Source: Diospyros lotus (taxonomy: Eukaryota > Streptophyta > Magnoliopsida > Ericales > Ebenaceae). From it: a stretch of DNA of 64,000 bases. The notes beneath the pieces were generated by a model, which was given only the letters and a program-made list of their open reading frames with translations, searched no databases and was not told where the DNA came from. Each line of letters opens with the position of its first letter. Position 1 is the stretch's first letter. Made by a program: the position numbers and the translations under genes. Shown in pieces: positions 10,733 through 23,126 of the stretch. The DNA is taken from positions 13,041,030-13,105,029 of the forward strand of contig NC_068346.1 of the NCBI RefSeq assembly GCF_014633365.1, read 5' to 3'.

Positions 10733-13700
10733 TGTAATACCCCATATTCGTATGAATTTGCCACATAATTTTGATGAGTTTAGGATACCGAAAAATTGAC
10801 TTAATAGCAGTTATTAGTACCGAATCAGCTGTAGGGAATGTCTCGGAGTGAAATTGTCTAAGGAAAATTATATGGTTTTGATGAGCATTCTGAGATAGGA
10901 TTTATAGTATCGAAAGAAATCAAATCGGGAACAGTTTTCGGTATAGCTAAAATACAGCTGCCATTTAGGCTATAAAACCGAATCGTTGTAGAAGACTCCC
11001 GAAAAATCAACAAAACCCTAGGAGGGCTCCGATTTTGCATAAGGATCAACCCTTCAGTAGTTTTGGGATGAAGCGACAGCCCGGTAAGGACACTGGGGCA
11101 AAATAGTCCTTTTAATTAAAGCTTCAAGTTATTAATTTTGCGTTTTCAGTGTTAAAATGCAATTTAATCCAGTGTTTGAGGGTATAATTGAAATTATGGA
11201 GTTGCCCAAGTGATATTATGATAAAATTGAGAACTTAATGGGTATTTTTTTTATAATTATATTAGTGTAAAATATATATATTATATAAGTATATGCGTGT
11301 GCTGTGTGTACGTTGCCCATGCCTCTGTAAAAATCAATCCATAAATGCAACCAATGCCCTGCAACTCCAGATCAGTCGCGCCCCTGCAAGATTCAAGCCA
11401 TGCCTCTGAAAATCGGCTGAGATTTGCATAAAGAATGTATGGGAAAAAGCGTGAGGTGAGGCGATGAAAATCGGCTATAAAAAGGGGGAGGTTGTGAGCA
11501 AATGGGGAAGTGCAACAGAGAGTTGCAGAGAATGAGAGAGAGCAACCGTGTAAGCACCCCCGCCCGGATATCCCCAACCACCCGGACTACCCGAACGGGA
11601 GCGCCTATGGGAGGAGAAAAATAATTAAACACGAGACAAAGACCACCCCGGCATGCATACACAAAAATAAGAACAGGGGAAGCAAAGCTCAAGACATGCA
11701 TGCACTATGGGTACCCCGCTAACACAGCGGTCACAAGATAAATAAATACACACAAACTCCTGTGCTGACATACACAAGACTCGAGAAAACACCTGGCATA
11801 GTACGAAATAATAGAGCAAATTCTACTTAGACATCAGAGTGGATAGGGATTGATGAGACTGCCTGTACACCACACCGACTCTACCGTTAAAGCTGACTCC
11901 CTTGCTATGGCCCATGTCGCCACTACCTATAATGATGGAAAGCAAGGTGAGTCAAGAGACTCAGCAAGTATAAAGAAGAAAAGGCTGAAGGCTACACAAA
12001 ACCAGAAATCTCACCCCAGAATAAACCCCCAGGTACACACAAGCCATGAGACGCTACAACACAATAGCTCAATAGCATAACAAAATAAAAGCACATATCG
12101 GTCCTTGGGGCCCACATAAGACACTTGGCACCCAAGTCCCATACCAACCTGCCGCTGCCCTGAAAGGCAACAAATATCTCCACAAACCTGCGCGCGCAAT
12201 CCCGGGTCGGTGCTCCTGTCACCCGTATCCGTCGGTACTCCCGACAACCGAGCCATAGGCTCCTTCGGAACGGTACTCCCGTCCGAGAACTCAATACTAC
12301 CAGTATCCATGCAATGCACATAGAAATGCAATGGCGTAGTGAGTATCAACGTGATACAAGGCGCCCATACATCCAGGCATCAGGCTATGCTCCGCCCACA
12401 TAGTAAACCACACGCCATGCATATGCCACGCTAAATGCAACCTAACCAAGCTAGAATATCCGTGTCCAAGCATAATCAATAAATGAATATCCCAACATGC
12501 ATCCCGTACCCATGTGCATATCAAATCATGAACAGTAATACAAGGTATCTAATCCTGCAGTAAATCACATACCGGCAGAGCTAGTCAACAGTGCCCGACA
12601 CCGGCCAACGGTTAGTGACTAGGAGTGTCCGCCCGACGGTCCACTTCAGGGCCGTACCGTAGTCTACCCCAACGTCACCAAACGGTTAACCCCTGCCCCA
12701 CTGCTAAATAACTCTAACCAAATCATAAGTAAATCCGAGAAAAACCGTAAATAAAACCCGCACGACTAGGAACCTAGTTCCCCAACTGGGTTCAGCATCA
12801 TTCTGAAAGGAATGGGGGCGGTACAAACCCCCGTAAGCTCACAACGAATAAAATTATAGAAGCCTCGAATTTAATTTAAATTAGAACAAATGAATAATAA
12901 TTTAACAAATAAGGTTAGGAGCCGAATTAGAGTAAGAGATGTGATAAAATACAGAAAATCACGGGGTCTTTCACGGGATCTAAAAGTCAGGAAGAGAGGG
13001 TTAAGAGCTTGCCTTTACACGGCCGTTTCTTCTCTTCCTTGCACTCCCGCTGCGAAATAAAACGTTTCCCTAGTAATTAGTAAAACCATGGCTCGCATTA
13101 ATTAAATCTAACCTAATAATATAAATAATTAACTGTCTAAAATCCCACGTAAGCGCACCACAATTAAAATCTCAACGAGTCTCATATTTATTTTAAATTA
13201 AATCACGCTAATAAAATCATCAAAGCCCGCTTAATAGATTAAATTTAAATTAAACAACTCAAATTTCATAATTCATAAACAAGCCGAAACAGACGAAGGG
13301 AGCGTATAAAATACGAGAAATCACAGGGTTTCTCACAGGAATTAAAGAATACGAGGAAAGCATTAGGAACTTGCCTGAAACTAGCTGATTCCGACCTCTC
13401 TCAAGCTCCCGAGTCAAATTAAATCATTCCTATTACTATTATTACTTATTTAGATAACTCAAATTATACTTATAATCTTTAAGCAACATTTACATAAATA
13501 TATACATATATATATATATATATAAATATATTTAAGCACTTCCAAGAGCACATGGACGTGCTGCTGCCTCCAATTTCATCTTTCAACATTATATATACAT
13601 ATATATAAATATATCACTTCAATTTCTCCTCTCATGAACACACCTAATGAACACACCCATTAATTATCTTAAGCTTCCCCAGTGAACATACACACGCACA

Positions 13701-16155
13701 CAGCAACTCACGGCCAAAGGCCACTTAATCTTCCTCACACACATATTCAACACTCACTGTGCATCATAACCCTCAATCACACACAGTGAACCACAAGCCA
13801 ATTTCTGCATCATAACCCTCAATCACACACAGTGAACCACCCTCCAATCCAAGGTATACCCAAAACACAATTAAATGGATTAAAACTCAGTGCAAAACAG
13901 CCCCTGCGTGCTATAGTTTATATAAATACCTATGTTACATATATATATATATATACAGCTTGCTATACTTTGCACTCACAACCACTGTTCATATCCAAGT
14001 CATTACTGAGAACAACTAAAAATGAAGAAGAAATCAAAGAGGGAGAGGAGAGGAGCTTGCCTGACTAATTAAACAGCGATTAAATGGAGTTTAATCTTCT
14101 CTTTTCTCCCAAATTCCCTTCCATTTTCTTCCTCAACGCTGCTTCTTCTTCTTAAATTTTTTTCTCTTCTGATGCACGACCTCAACTGCCCAAACACACA
14201 CTGAAATTAGCAATTTAAAAGGCAAAAAGAGAGCGGCCCAGCAAGCGCCGCGTGGCAGCCAAATGCTGCCCACCGCCTCACATGAAACGACGCCGTTTTG
14301 GCACCTGAGGCCGATTAAAAAAATCAGCCATTTTCCCAAACCCTAATTTAAACACTCCTAATTTCCTTTAATTGCGCATACACCCGTGCCTCCATTTTCT
14401 TCTTATTTCACTTACACCTTAAAACTTTTAAAAATTCGTCAAATTAATTTATTTCTCAATTTTCGGGATATTACAAGCCGCAAGCTCAACGGCTGGTTTG
14501 CAAGCGCGAAATAGCTCCCACGGCGGTTCTGAGGCAACGGGAGAGCTCGGTGGAGGCGCAAAATGCTTTCGGCGTTGGCGAAAGCAACCACGACAGCCGT
14601 GGAGCTACCATTGCAGCAGCTTGACGACATGGTAGCAGCGCGCAGGAGCCACGGGCAGCGAGCATGGACGGCCGGAAGCGCGGAGAGGCGATTGGCGGAG
14701 GCGTGCGGTGGTGCGGGCAAGCAGCGGCGGCTGGCAGAAGGGTCGGGTGCCGGCGGGCGCGATGCTGTGCGTGCGCAGGTGCTGGTTGCAGGCAGTCGCA
14801 GGTGAAGAAGAAAAAGAGGAAGATAAGAAGGAGAAGAGAGAAGAAGAAGAAGAAGAAGAAAGAAAAGAAAGAGAAAAAGAAAGAAAAAAAGGAAAAAAAA
14901 AAAAAGAATGACTAAGGCTGTTTGCGCATGGCAGGGGCGGGAAGAGGAAGATGATGAAGTGGAGGGGAAAGAAAAAAGAAAAAGAAAGAAAAAAAGGAAA
15001 AGGACAGAAAAAGAAGAAAAATAGGAAACAATTAGAAAACAAATCCCAGGAAAATCCCGAAAAATAAAATTTGGATATTTATTAATATTTCGAATATTTT
15101 GGGTGAGAAATCAGTTCAAGCACGCATTTCAAGGATAGGACACGTATACTGAGGAAACCGAAGAGGCTAAGTCAAGGTAAGTAAAATTTTCTAGAAAATT
15201 TTAGAAATTCATGAATATTATTTTATGAATTTTCGTAGTGAAATATTTGAGAAAATATTTTAGAAACATTTATTTTGGATTTATTGAGGAAAAAATAAGA
15301 AGAAATGGAGAGAAAATTATAGAAAAATGCCAGAAATTATGAAAAAATAGGTTTTAATGTTTATTTAAATAATTATGGTGGTTGGGATTCTTTGAGGCTT
15401 AAGTTGAAGTAACTTGTCAAATTTTGAGGTTGGCACGCAAACCGAGGCGATGTGCGAGGCAAGGCACGGATATCGAGGTAGCCCGATAAGCTTGAGAAGG
15501 TAAGTGATACTCCCAAATTAAAGTTAATTTTATGGAAAATGCTTGATTTATGTTCCTCGAAAATGTTTTCATCATATTGACATGCCTTGATATGTATCCA
15601 TCACTTAGACTGCATACATGACAAGACTATGAAATGCATGAATACACGTTGATATCATTGATCACTCGCATTTGAGGCCGTAGGGAGTACGAACTAGCAC
15701 CGCTGCTTTACCAAGGGTGCATCCATACACCTCGGCTTCGAAAGAAGGGGCCGCAAAAATGGTAGGTAACATGAGATGTGTGGTTGACACCTACGATGAA
15801 AGACATTACATTCATGCACGAAATATGTTTTATGTACCCTTACTTAGATGACACTTAGCAGAGTGCATGAAAAATGAAATGTATGTAACGTAGCCCCTGT
15901 ATTTAAGTTCTGTTACTTTAGATTTTGAACATCTTGAGGAATGTGGAAGATGTAAGAATTTATTTATGATATCAAGTTTCGATCATTGCTTCCGCATTTG
16001 ATGTGTAAGTAATTCTCTTTCGAGATTAATGTATGGGAATTCTGGGACGGATTCGAGGAATGATGTGATTTAGGTTTAGTGCTTGAAAGAAAAAAAAAAT
16101 TATTGTCCCGGAATTGTCCCAAGTTATAACGCACTCGGGAAAGCAGGGCATTACA
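10733..16155 (+). repeat. 5' LTR, interrupted by a solo LTR
   Basis: It matches 19796-22383 in order throughout, but is split at 11548/14476 by a 2.9-kb insertion. Without that insertion it is about 2.5 kb. A TATA-rich segment near 11270-11290 (tatattatataagtatatgcg) recurs at the same place in the 3' LTR. It lacks about 92 bp present in the 3' LTR near 21987-22079. It ends gggcattaca, immediately followed by the primer-binding site. Confidence 0.85.
11549..14475 (-). mobile_element. Antisense solo LTR (gypsy type) inside the 5' LTR
   Basis: Boundaries come from comparison with the uninterrupted 3' LTR (gagagcagccgcaagc): the insert begins TGTAAGCACCCC and ends CGGGATATTACA, with TG...CA ends. 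The 5-bp duplication is aaccg (11544-11548) and agccg (14476-14480); the undisturbed 3' LTR reads agccg. Read on the minus strand it starts TGTAATATCCCG. It contains an ACGTTGATACTCACTA...GCATTT stretch resembling acacgttgatatcattgatcactcgcattt of the host LTR, so it appears to be a related family inserted in reverse. No internal region, primer site or pol is present. Confidence 0.8.
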
Positions 16156-16157
16156 GT

Positions 16158-16169
16158 TGGTATCAGAGC
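16158..16169 (+). other. Primer-binding site, tRNA-iMet type
   Basis: TGGTATCAGAGC begins two bases after the end of the 5' LTR. This is the usual plant LTR-element sequence complementary to the 3' end of initiator methionine tRNA. Confidence 0.92.
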
Positions 16170-19100
16170 TTAAGTTTATTGGAAGCCTTAAGTGACCCGG
16201 ATGTAGTTGATACCAGAGTTAAACCCTATTTGGAAATTAGGGAAAAGCAAATTGGAGACTTAAGAGGATCCGATATTGATAGAACCAGTTAGTAGGAACC
16301 CTAAGTGGAGGCTTAAGGGAAAGAAATTAATGGTTCGTAAGACAAAATTCCTACTTGGAGATTCGGGAATAGTTGGTTGAAGGCTTAGAGGTTATTGGAT
16401 TTAAGTGTTGTGTAGTGGAAGTGCATGTCTAGACAAGTTCTGGTTAAGGAAAGACTTGGTATTTAAGTGTGTTCATTTCTGACCCACCTCTCTTTCCTGG
16501 GAACTTACCTGGTGTACTATTCACGCACAAACACTATTCCAGTATACAATTACTATTCTTGGTGAATAGTAAAAGCCTGATGGAAGCTAATGCAATGATC
16601 TAGCTATTGAAGTTAGAAACCGATGATATGATTCGAGAATAAGGTTGACTCGGTAATCGTGATTACGGATCCGAGAGATTTACAGACTGTTGATTTGAGG
16701 TCATTAGTTGAAATCATTGTGATGAATGACAGATAGCTGGTAGTTATCGAGAATGATTGAGTCATGGATGATTAGTCTGATGTGACATAGCCTAACTGTT
16801 AAGCTAGGATCAAATGATAAGTATTTCGAGGACCATTTAGTGTCTCAGAAGTAAGATTAGGGATCTAACAGATTAGGTCAAACAAGAGGCCGAAGATGGC
16901 CAAATGATGGCGTAAGAGTTGCACCAATTGATAAGGCAACGGTGGTGAAACCGATGTGACTCGCAGGGATGGGATAAGAACCCTAGCAACGTGACGACAC
17001 TACTGGTTCGGTGTTTGCAGTGACAGATCTGGATCTAGGGACCCACGTGCAGATAGTTGGCTTGCGATAAGGTACGGGAAGGCTGTTGATCGAAGCATCA
17101 TAGTAGACTGCCTGGGAGACAATCAGATGCTGAAGATCTAGGACAACCCAGTAGGATATGTACCTTGTATAGGTTTAAGTCCCAATGGCTTAGGATGCGA
17201 GGTATGCCACTAGCTATGATTGATCGAGGCCGAAAGCCTAGGGAATCAACCCGAAATGAGATGGATCGAATATGGACTGAGTGACCTATTTAAATAATTG
17301 CATCGGAGTTCGCAATTATCTTGGGAGAAGGTGACACGACGAACAATGCGAAGCCCGAGGCGTAGAATACCTCGGTGTCTAGTATGGCAATAAGATCGTG
17401 AGATGGTCGTGTGCTAATAGTTAACTGGATTTAAAGAACGAAATGCAAAAGTCAGTGGATTCTCGGTAAGTGAGATCTCAAGTAATGGAGCACGGCTCGT
17501 CTAAAACCCTTGACAATGAATAGTAAGATGGGAACCTTGGTTTAAAGAAGAGTTCGGGTACCAAAAATATAAGAGTTGCTTGATAGGTTGTATCGACCCA
17601 AAAGGAATGATAAGGAGACCTAGTCAACAGAGGTCGTGACTACGGTTTAGTGTGCCAAAAAGACTTACGAAATCAGGTAAAGTTGTCAGTGGTCAACCCG
17701 ACGAGGAGAACTCGGAAGTACCATGATGGATTGAGAACAATAGTTGCAAGGAAATAGAGTTCTCAGAAGATGATTGGAACTAGATATCGTGATCTGATTC
17801 GAGATTTTTGGAGATAAATCGGTTTGGGATTCTTGAGAATTTCTTAGAAGAATTGATTAAAGATTTGAGGATTCATGAGGAGACTATAGAGTTTTCAAAA
17901 AAAAAAAAAAAATGATTGAGGATCTAAGGAAACTTTAGAGTTTGCAGGAAGAAATCCAGGGAAAATTGGAGTACCGTAGGTAACGTAAGTACTTGCCTAC
18001 TCTAGTCAGTAGTATGGTTATGGATTGTCGTCTGGAAGATTGTGTGAATCTTAGATGTGATTGAGAGAGTCAAGTGATGGTAGATATGCCAGGATAATGG
18101 GTCATAATAAGAAAAGCTGCAAACCTAGATCAATTAAAAAAAATTGAGATTTTCGATTTTGGAGAATGAAACTCTCGTATGGCTAGTCTAGGTAGTTTGG
18201 TAGACAAATTGAGAGATGTATAGCTAGATAACCATTAAAGTGATGATAGCAAGTTATGATTACAAGGAGCCTATTGATCTATTGTACAAACACTTGAGGT
18301 CAATGAAAAGCCGTACGAAAAATAGAAAATACCAGGAGATATTCTCAGAAGGTTTTTTCGGATCTATTTTTAATGATAAAATTGCCAAAAATAGCTTGAG
18401 GTTATTAGATGTTTAGCTATAAGTGGCTTGATTGAGGACGTAAATTATTGGGTTTTGAAAGAGGTGATAATTAAAAGTCGATGTCTTTACCTCAGAATTG
18501 GTGAATTATTAAACAATTGCAAGAGGCTATAATACTTTCTAGGATTGATGCGCAATCGAGGAATAAAATAGACCTTTGTAATATTAAGGTTACGTGTGAT
18601 GCTCTTCATTGTGATGCTTGAGGGTAAATGGTCCCGAGATTTTGATTGGATGATAATGATGTCACAGATTGGTAGACAATAGAGTCAATGAGCAAGTCTA
18701 GTGATTGCAAGTTGGTAAGTGAACATGTGCTACAATTGATTGGAAGTCAAAAGAACCAATGGTCGAATGTGAGAAAAGAAATTAGATGATATCTGTATAA
18801 TGAAGTATGATTGGCATGAGATAGTACCTTAAGGATCGAGCAGGATTAGAGTTAGTTGATATGAGATATTATTACTCGATGATCAAATGATTAATCTGAT
18901 GATATAAAATGTTATTTGAGGATCACTTCGAAAAGTGCAAGAAGTTATTTAAGTTATAGGTATATGGATGAATAGGTAATAGTTTGGCGACTAAGTAACA
19001 AATAAGCAAGCAATGCAAGGATATTAATATTGCTAGATTTGGAAGACATCGTTAGAATTCGATTGAGATTAAAAGTTAAGTTAGGAAGATTTGGAGACAT

Positions 19101-19782
19101 GTATAATCTATTAATAAAAATTCTTGAGGAAATAGTTACATAAAGATGATTGCGGTCAATTGGCATAAACTTGAGGTTATATCAGGTGATGAGTATCTAC
19201 GAGAATAAGAAACCTCGAATAGATTGGCTCGGGTAAAGATCAAGCAATGATTAAGTTTATGATGACCTAAGATGAGGCATAGCTAATTTCGATGATATGA
19301 GATGACGTAAATTTGTGATGTTTGAGGACCCAAGGATACATGAAATAGTTTGATGACATAAAAATATTTCTTCGATGATCAATTTAATAAAAGTCAAGAC
19401 GTATCCAGATCAAGGACTGTTGTGCTAAGGTTGGAAGACTATCAAAGCATGATTAATTAGTTCAAGAGAATTGACGTCGTGCAAAATCGGTAATAGAGAA
19501 GTGACAAAAATAAGGATATCGATTGGATGACTTAGTGAAAAGCAAATTGAAAATTGAGGATATGGATATGAGAGCCGTGGGCGTATTATATTGATGTGGG
19601 TACCGGCTCAGATGGGAGTTCAAGTTAAGGCTCTTGCTTCAAGAATCGAGTTATGCAGTTATGATTTGAAAGGTATGCATGGTTGACAAGTGTACTTGTC
19701 TAGGGATTGATAAGTGTGGTCAGCCCAAGAGTTCTAATTTTGAGGTTTAGAATGTGGCAAATTTCGATAACAAAATTTTTGT
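16170..19782 (+). other. Non-coding internal domain of the LTR element
   Basis: About 3.6 kb with stops in every frame at short spacing. I found no gag zinc knuckle, protease, reverse transcriptase, RNase H or integrase motif. It is unusually rich in gatgat, gaggt and ttgatgag words. A poly-A run lies at 17898-17912. Either it never coded, or it has decayed beyond recognition. Confidence 0.7.
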
Positions 19783-19795
19783 AAGGAGGGGAGAA
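19783..19795 (+). other. Polypurine tract
   Basis: aaggaggggagaa lies directly before the 3' LTR start (TGTAATACC at 19796). It is the expected site of plus-strand priming. Confidence 0.88.
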
Positions 19796-22383
19796 TGTAA
19801 TACCACATATTCGTATGAAGTTGTCACGTAATTTCGATGAGTTTAGGATACCGAAAAATTGACTTAATAGCAGTTATTTGTACCGAATCGACTGCAGGGA
19901 ATGCCTCGGAGTGAAATTGTCTAAGGAAAATTATATGGTTTTGATGAGTATTCCGAGATAGGATTTATGGTATCGAAATAAATCAAATCGGAAACAGTTT
20001 TCGGTACAGCTAAAATACAGCTGCCATTTAGGCTATAAAACCGAATCGTTGTAGGAGACTCTCGAAAAATCAATGGAACCCTAGGGGGGCTCCAGTTTTG
20101 CATAAGGATCAACCCTTTAGTGGTTTCGGGATGAAACGACAGCCCGATAAAGACACTGGGGCAAAATCGTCCTTTTAATTAAAGCTTCAAGTTATTAATT
20201 TTGCGTTTTCAGTGTTAAAATGCAATTTAATCCAGTGTTTGAGGATATAATTGAAATTATGGAGTTGCCCAAGTGATATTATGATAAAATTGAGAACTTA
20301 ATGGGTATTTTTTTATAATTATATTAGTGTAAAATATATATATATATATTATATAAGTATATGCGTGTGCTGTGTGTACATCGCCTATGCCTCTGTAAAA
20401 ATCAATCCATAAATGCAACTCATGCCTTGCAACTCCAGATCAGCCGCGCCCTTACAAGATTCAAGCCATGCCTCTGAAAATCGGTCGAGATTTGCGCAAA
20501 GAAGGTATGGGCAAAAGCGTGAGGTGAAGCGATGAAAATCGGCTATAAAAATGGGGAGGTTGTGAGCAAATGGGGAAGTGTAACAGAGAGTTGCAGAGAA
20601 GGAGAGAGAGCAGCCGCAAGCTCAACGGCTGGTTTGCAAGCGCAAAGTAGCTCCCACGGCGGTTCTGAGGCAGCGGGCGAGCTCGGTGGAGGCTCGAAAG
20701 GCTTCTGGCGTTGGCGAAAGCAACCACGGCAGCCGTGGAGCTACCATTGCAGCAACTTGGCAACGTGGCAGTAGCGCGCAGGAGCCACGGGCAGTGAGCA
20801 TGGACGGCCGAAAGCGCGGAAAGGCGATTGGCGAAGGCACGCAATGGTGCGGGCAAGCAGTGGCGGCTGGCGAAAGGGCCGGGTGCCGGCGGGTGCAATG
20901 CTATGCGTGCGCAGGTGCTGGTTGCAAGCAGTCGCAGGTGAAGAAGAAGAAGAGGAAGAGAAGAAAGAGAAGGGAGAAGAAGAAGGAAGAAAAGAAGAAG
21001 AAATAAAAGAAAAAGAAAGAAGAAAAGGAAAAAAAAGAAAAAAAAAAAAAAGAGCAGAGCTGTATACGCATGGCAGGGGTGGGAGGAGTAAGAAGATGAA
21101 GTGGAGGGGAAAGAAAAAAAGAAAAAGAAAGAAAAAAAGGAAAAGGAAAGAAAAAGAAGAAAAAGAAGAAAAAAATAATAATTAGAAAAAAAATCTCAGG
21201 AAAATCCCAAAAAATAGGATTTGGATATTTATTAATATTTAAAAAATTTTGGGTGAGAAATCAGTTCAAGAACGCGTTTCAAGGATAGGGCACGCATACC
21301 GAGGAAACCGGAGAGGCTAAGTCAAGGTAAGTAAAATTTTCTAGAAAATTCCAGAAATTCAAGAATATTATTTTATGAATTTTCGTAGTGAAATATTTGA
21401 GAAAATATTTTAGAAACATTTAGTTTGGATTTATTGAGAAAAAAATAAGAAGAAATAGAGAGAAAATTATAGAAAATGTCAGAAATTATGAAAAAATAGG
21501 TTTTAATATTTATTTAAATAATTATGGTGGTTAGGATTCTTTGAGCCTTAAGTTGAAGTAACTTGTCAAATTTTGAGGTTGGCACGCAAATCGAGGCAAG
21601 GCACGAATATCGAGGTAGTCCGATAAGCTTGAGAAGGTAAGTGATACTCCTCAATTAAAGTTAGTTTTATGGAAAATGCTTGGTTTATGTTCCTCGAAAA
21701 TGTTTTCATCATATTGACATGCCCTGATATGTATCCATCACTTAGATTGCATACATGACATGACTATGAAATGCATGAATACACATTGATATCATTGATC
21801 ACTCGTATTTGAGGTCGTAGGGAGTACGAACTAGCACCGCTGCTTTACTAAGGGTGCACCCATATACCTCGATTTCGAAAGATGGGGCCCCAAAAATGAT
21901 AGGTAGCATGAGGGGTGCGGTTGACACCTACGATGAAAGACATTGCATTCATGTACGAAATATGTTTTCTGTACCCTTACTTAAGTGATTCATCATCTAA
22001 CTTGGGTTTTACCCTTAGAATATTCGAACGTTCCAGGTGGAGATTGTAGCAAATACGAGGATAAATGAGACATGAAATGGCACTTAGCAGAGTACATGAG
22101 AAATGAAATATATGTAACGTAGCCCCTGTATTTAAGTTCTGCTACTTTAGATTTTGAACGTCTTGAGGAATGTGGAAGATGTAAGAATTTATTTATGATA
22201 ACAGGTTTCAATCATTGCTTCTGCATTTGATGTGTAAGTAATTCTCTTTCAAGATTAATGTATGAGAATTCTGGAACGAATTCGAGGAATAATGTGATTT
22301 AGGTTTAGTGCTTGAAAGAAAAAAAAATTATTGTCCCAAAATTATCCCAAATTATAACGCACCAAAAAAAACGGGACGTTACA
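19796..22383 (+). repeat. 3' LTR, uninterrupted
   Basis: A direct repeat of about 2.6 kb of the 5' LTR, from TGTAATACC to GGGACGTTACA. It includes the GC-rich segment 20610-20940 and the GAA/GGA-rich tract 20937-21180, which produce false frames on both strands. It carries extra DNA near 21987-22079 that the 5' copy lacks. Confidence 0.87.
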
Positions 22384-22395
22384 CCTACAACCAAC

Positions 22396-23126
22396 CATTA
22401 TAGTTGTTTTGTCCATTTTTTTTCCTTCTTTTTTTCTCCTAATCTTCTTCTTCTTTCAAAAGGTGACTTGTAATATATATATGAATTGAAGTTCCAACTA
22501 GACCTAAAATATATCTATAATATATAGTGTTTTAAAAATAAGAAGTAAAGTTTATTTTTTAAAAAATAAACATATAAGAAAGTTTTTAACTTATTTTTCT
22601 TACTCGTTATCCGTACATGCACTTTTTATTTTTTTTCCTGAGATTTTCTCAATGTATACGACCAATGAAAAAAGTGCAAATACATGGAGGTGGAATAAAA
22701 GGACATTACCAAGTCTCTCTTAAAGTCTTAATTTGTTCATAACATAAAGTTTTAATCGTATATGGTGTTTGTGATAAGCTATGAAATAATGAAGTGTGAT
22801 ATTGTGTGTTATTGATATTAAAAGTAAGTAATTAATTTTAATTAATATTTTATCAAATGACTAAAAGGACAATAGTAATATATTAAATATGCTAAAGTTC
22901 CAATTGTTTTATAAAATATTTGACCTATCTCTAATGTTTGGATCTTTAATTTGTTTACATAAAATATTTTATGTAAAGATAAAATGAAATTATTTTGCAT
23001 GAAGTAATTGTTTACATACAATATTTTAACTAAACTATTTTTCAAACAAAAAATATAGTTTTCAGAAACTCTTTCTTTTATATACAAATTTTTATATACA
23101 AATGCAAAACTAGTTTTACCAGGCAA
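22396..23126. repeat. AT-rich DNA, third copy of the local repeat
   Basis: 22480-22830 repeats the order of 3190-3560 (aactagacctaaaatata, gtgttttaaa, gtaaagtttatttttt, ggaataaaaggacattacca, gctatgaaataa). No gene is visible. Confidence 0.6.

Larger units (their letters stand above)
10733..22383 (+). mobile_element. Non-autonomous Ty3/gypsy-type LTR element (LARD-like)
   Basis: Two long direct repeats starting TGTAATACC and ending in TTACA bound an interior with a tRNA-iMet primer-binding site (16158-16169) and a purine-rich tract before the 3' LTR. The 5-bp duplications are cttac (10728-10732) and cctac (22384-22388), 4 of 5 alike. The word order at the purine tract (aaatttttgtaaggagggg then TGTAATACC) is typical of Tekay/Del-type gypsy elements. 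The interior of about 3.6 kb has no recognisable gag or pol, as in large retrotransposon derivatives. LTR differences (5 mismatches in the first 60 bases) show an old insertion. Confidence 0.85.

Noticed and set aside
11281..12524. Several 64-112 codon frames on the minus strand
   Set aside because: They lie across the solo LTR and its junction, have no homology I recognise, and cross the proven insertion boundary.
14439..15042. Frames with KKEKKK or FFFFPFP composition, recurring at 20461-21185
   Set aside because: The same GC-rich and GAA-rich LTR segment in the two LTR copies; frames shift between copies and encode only low-complexity peptides.
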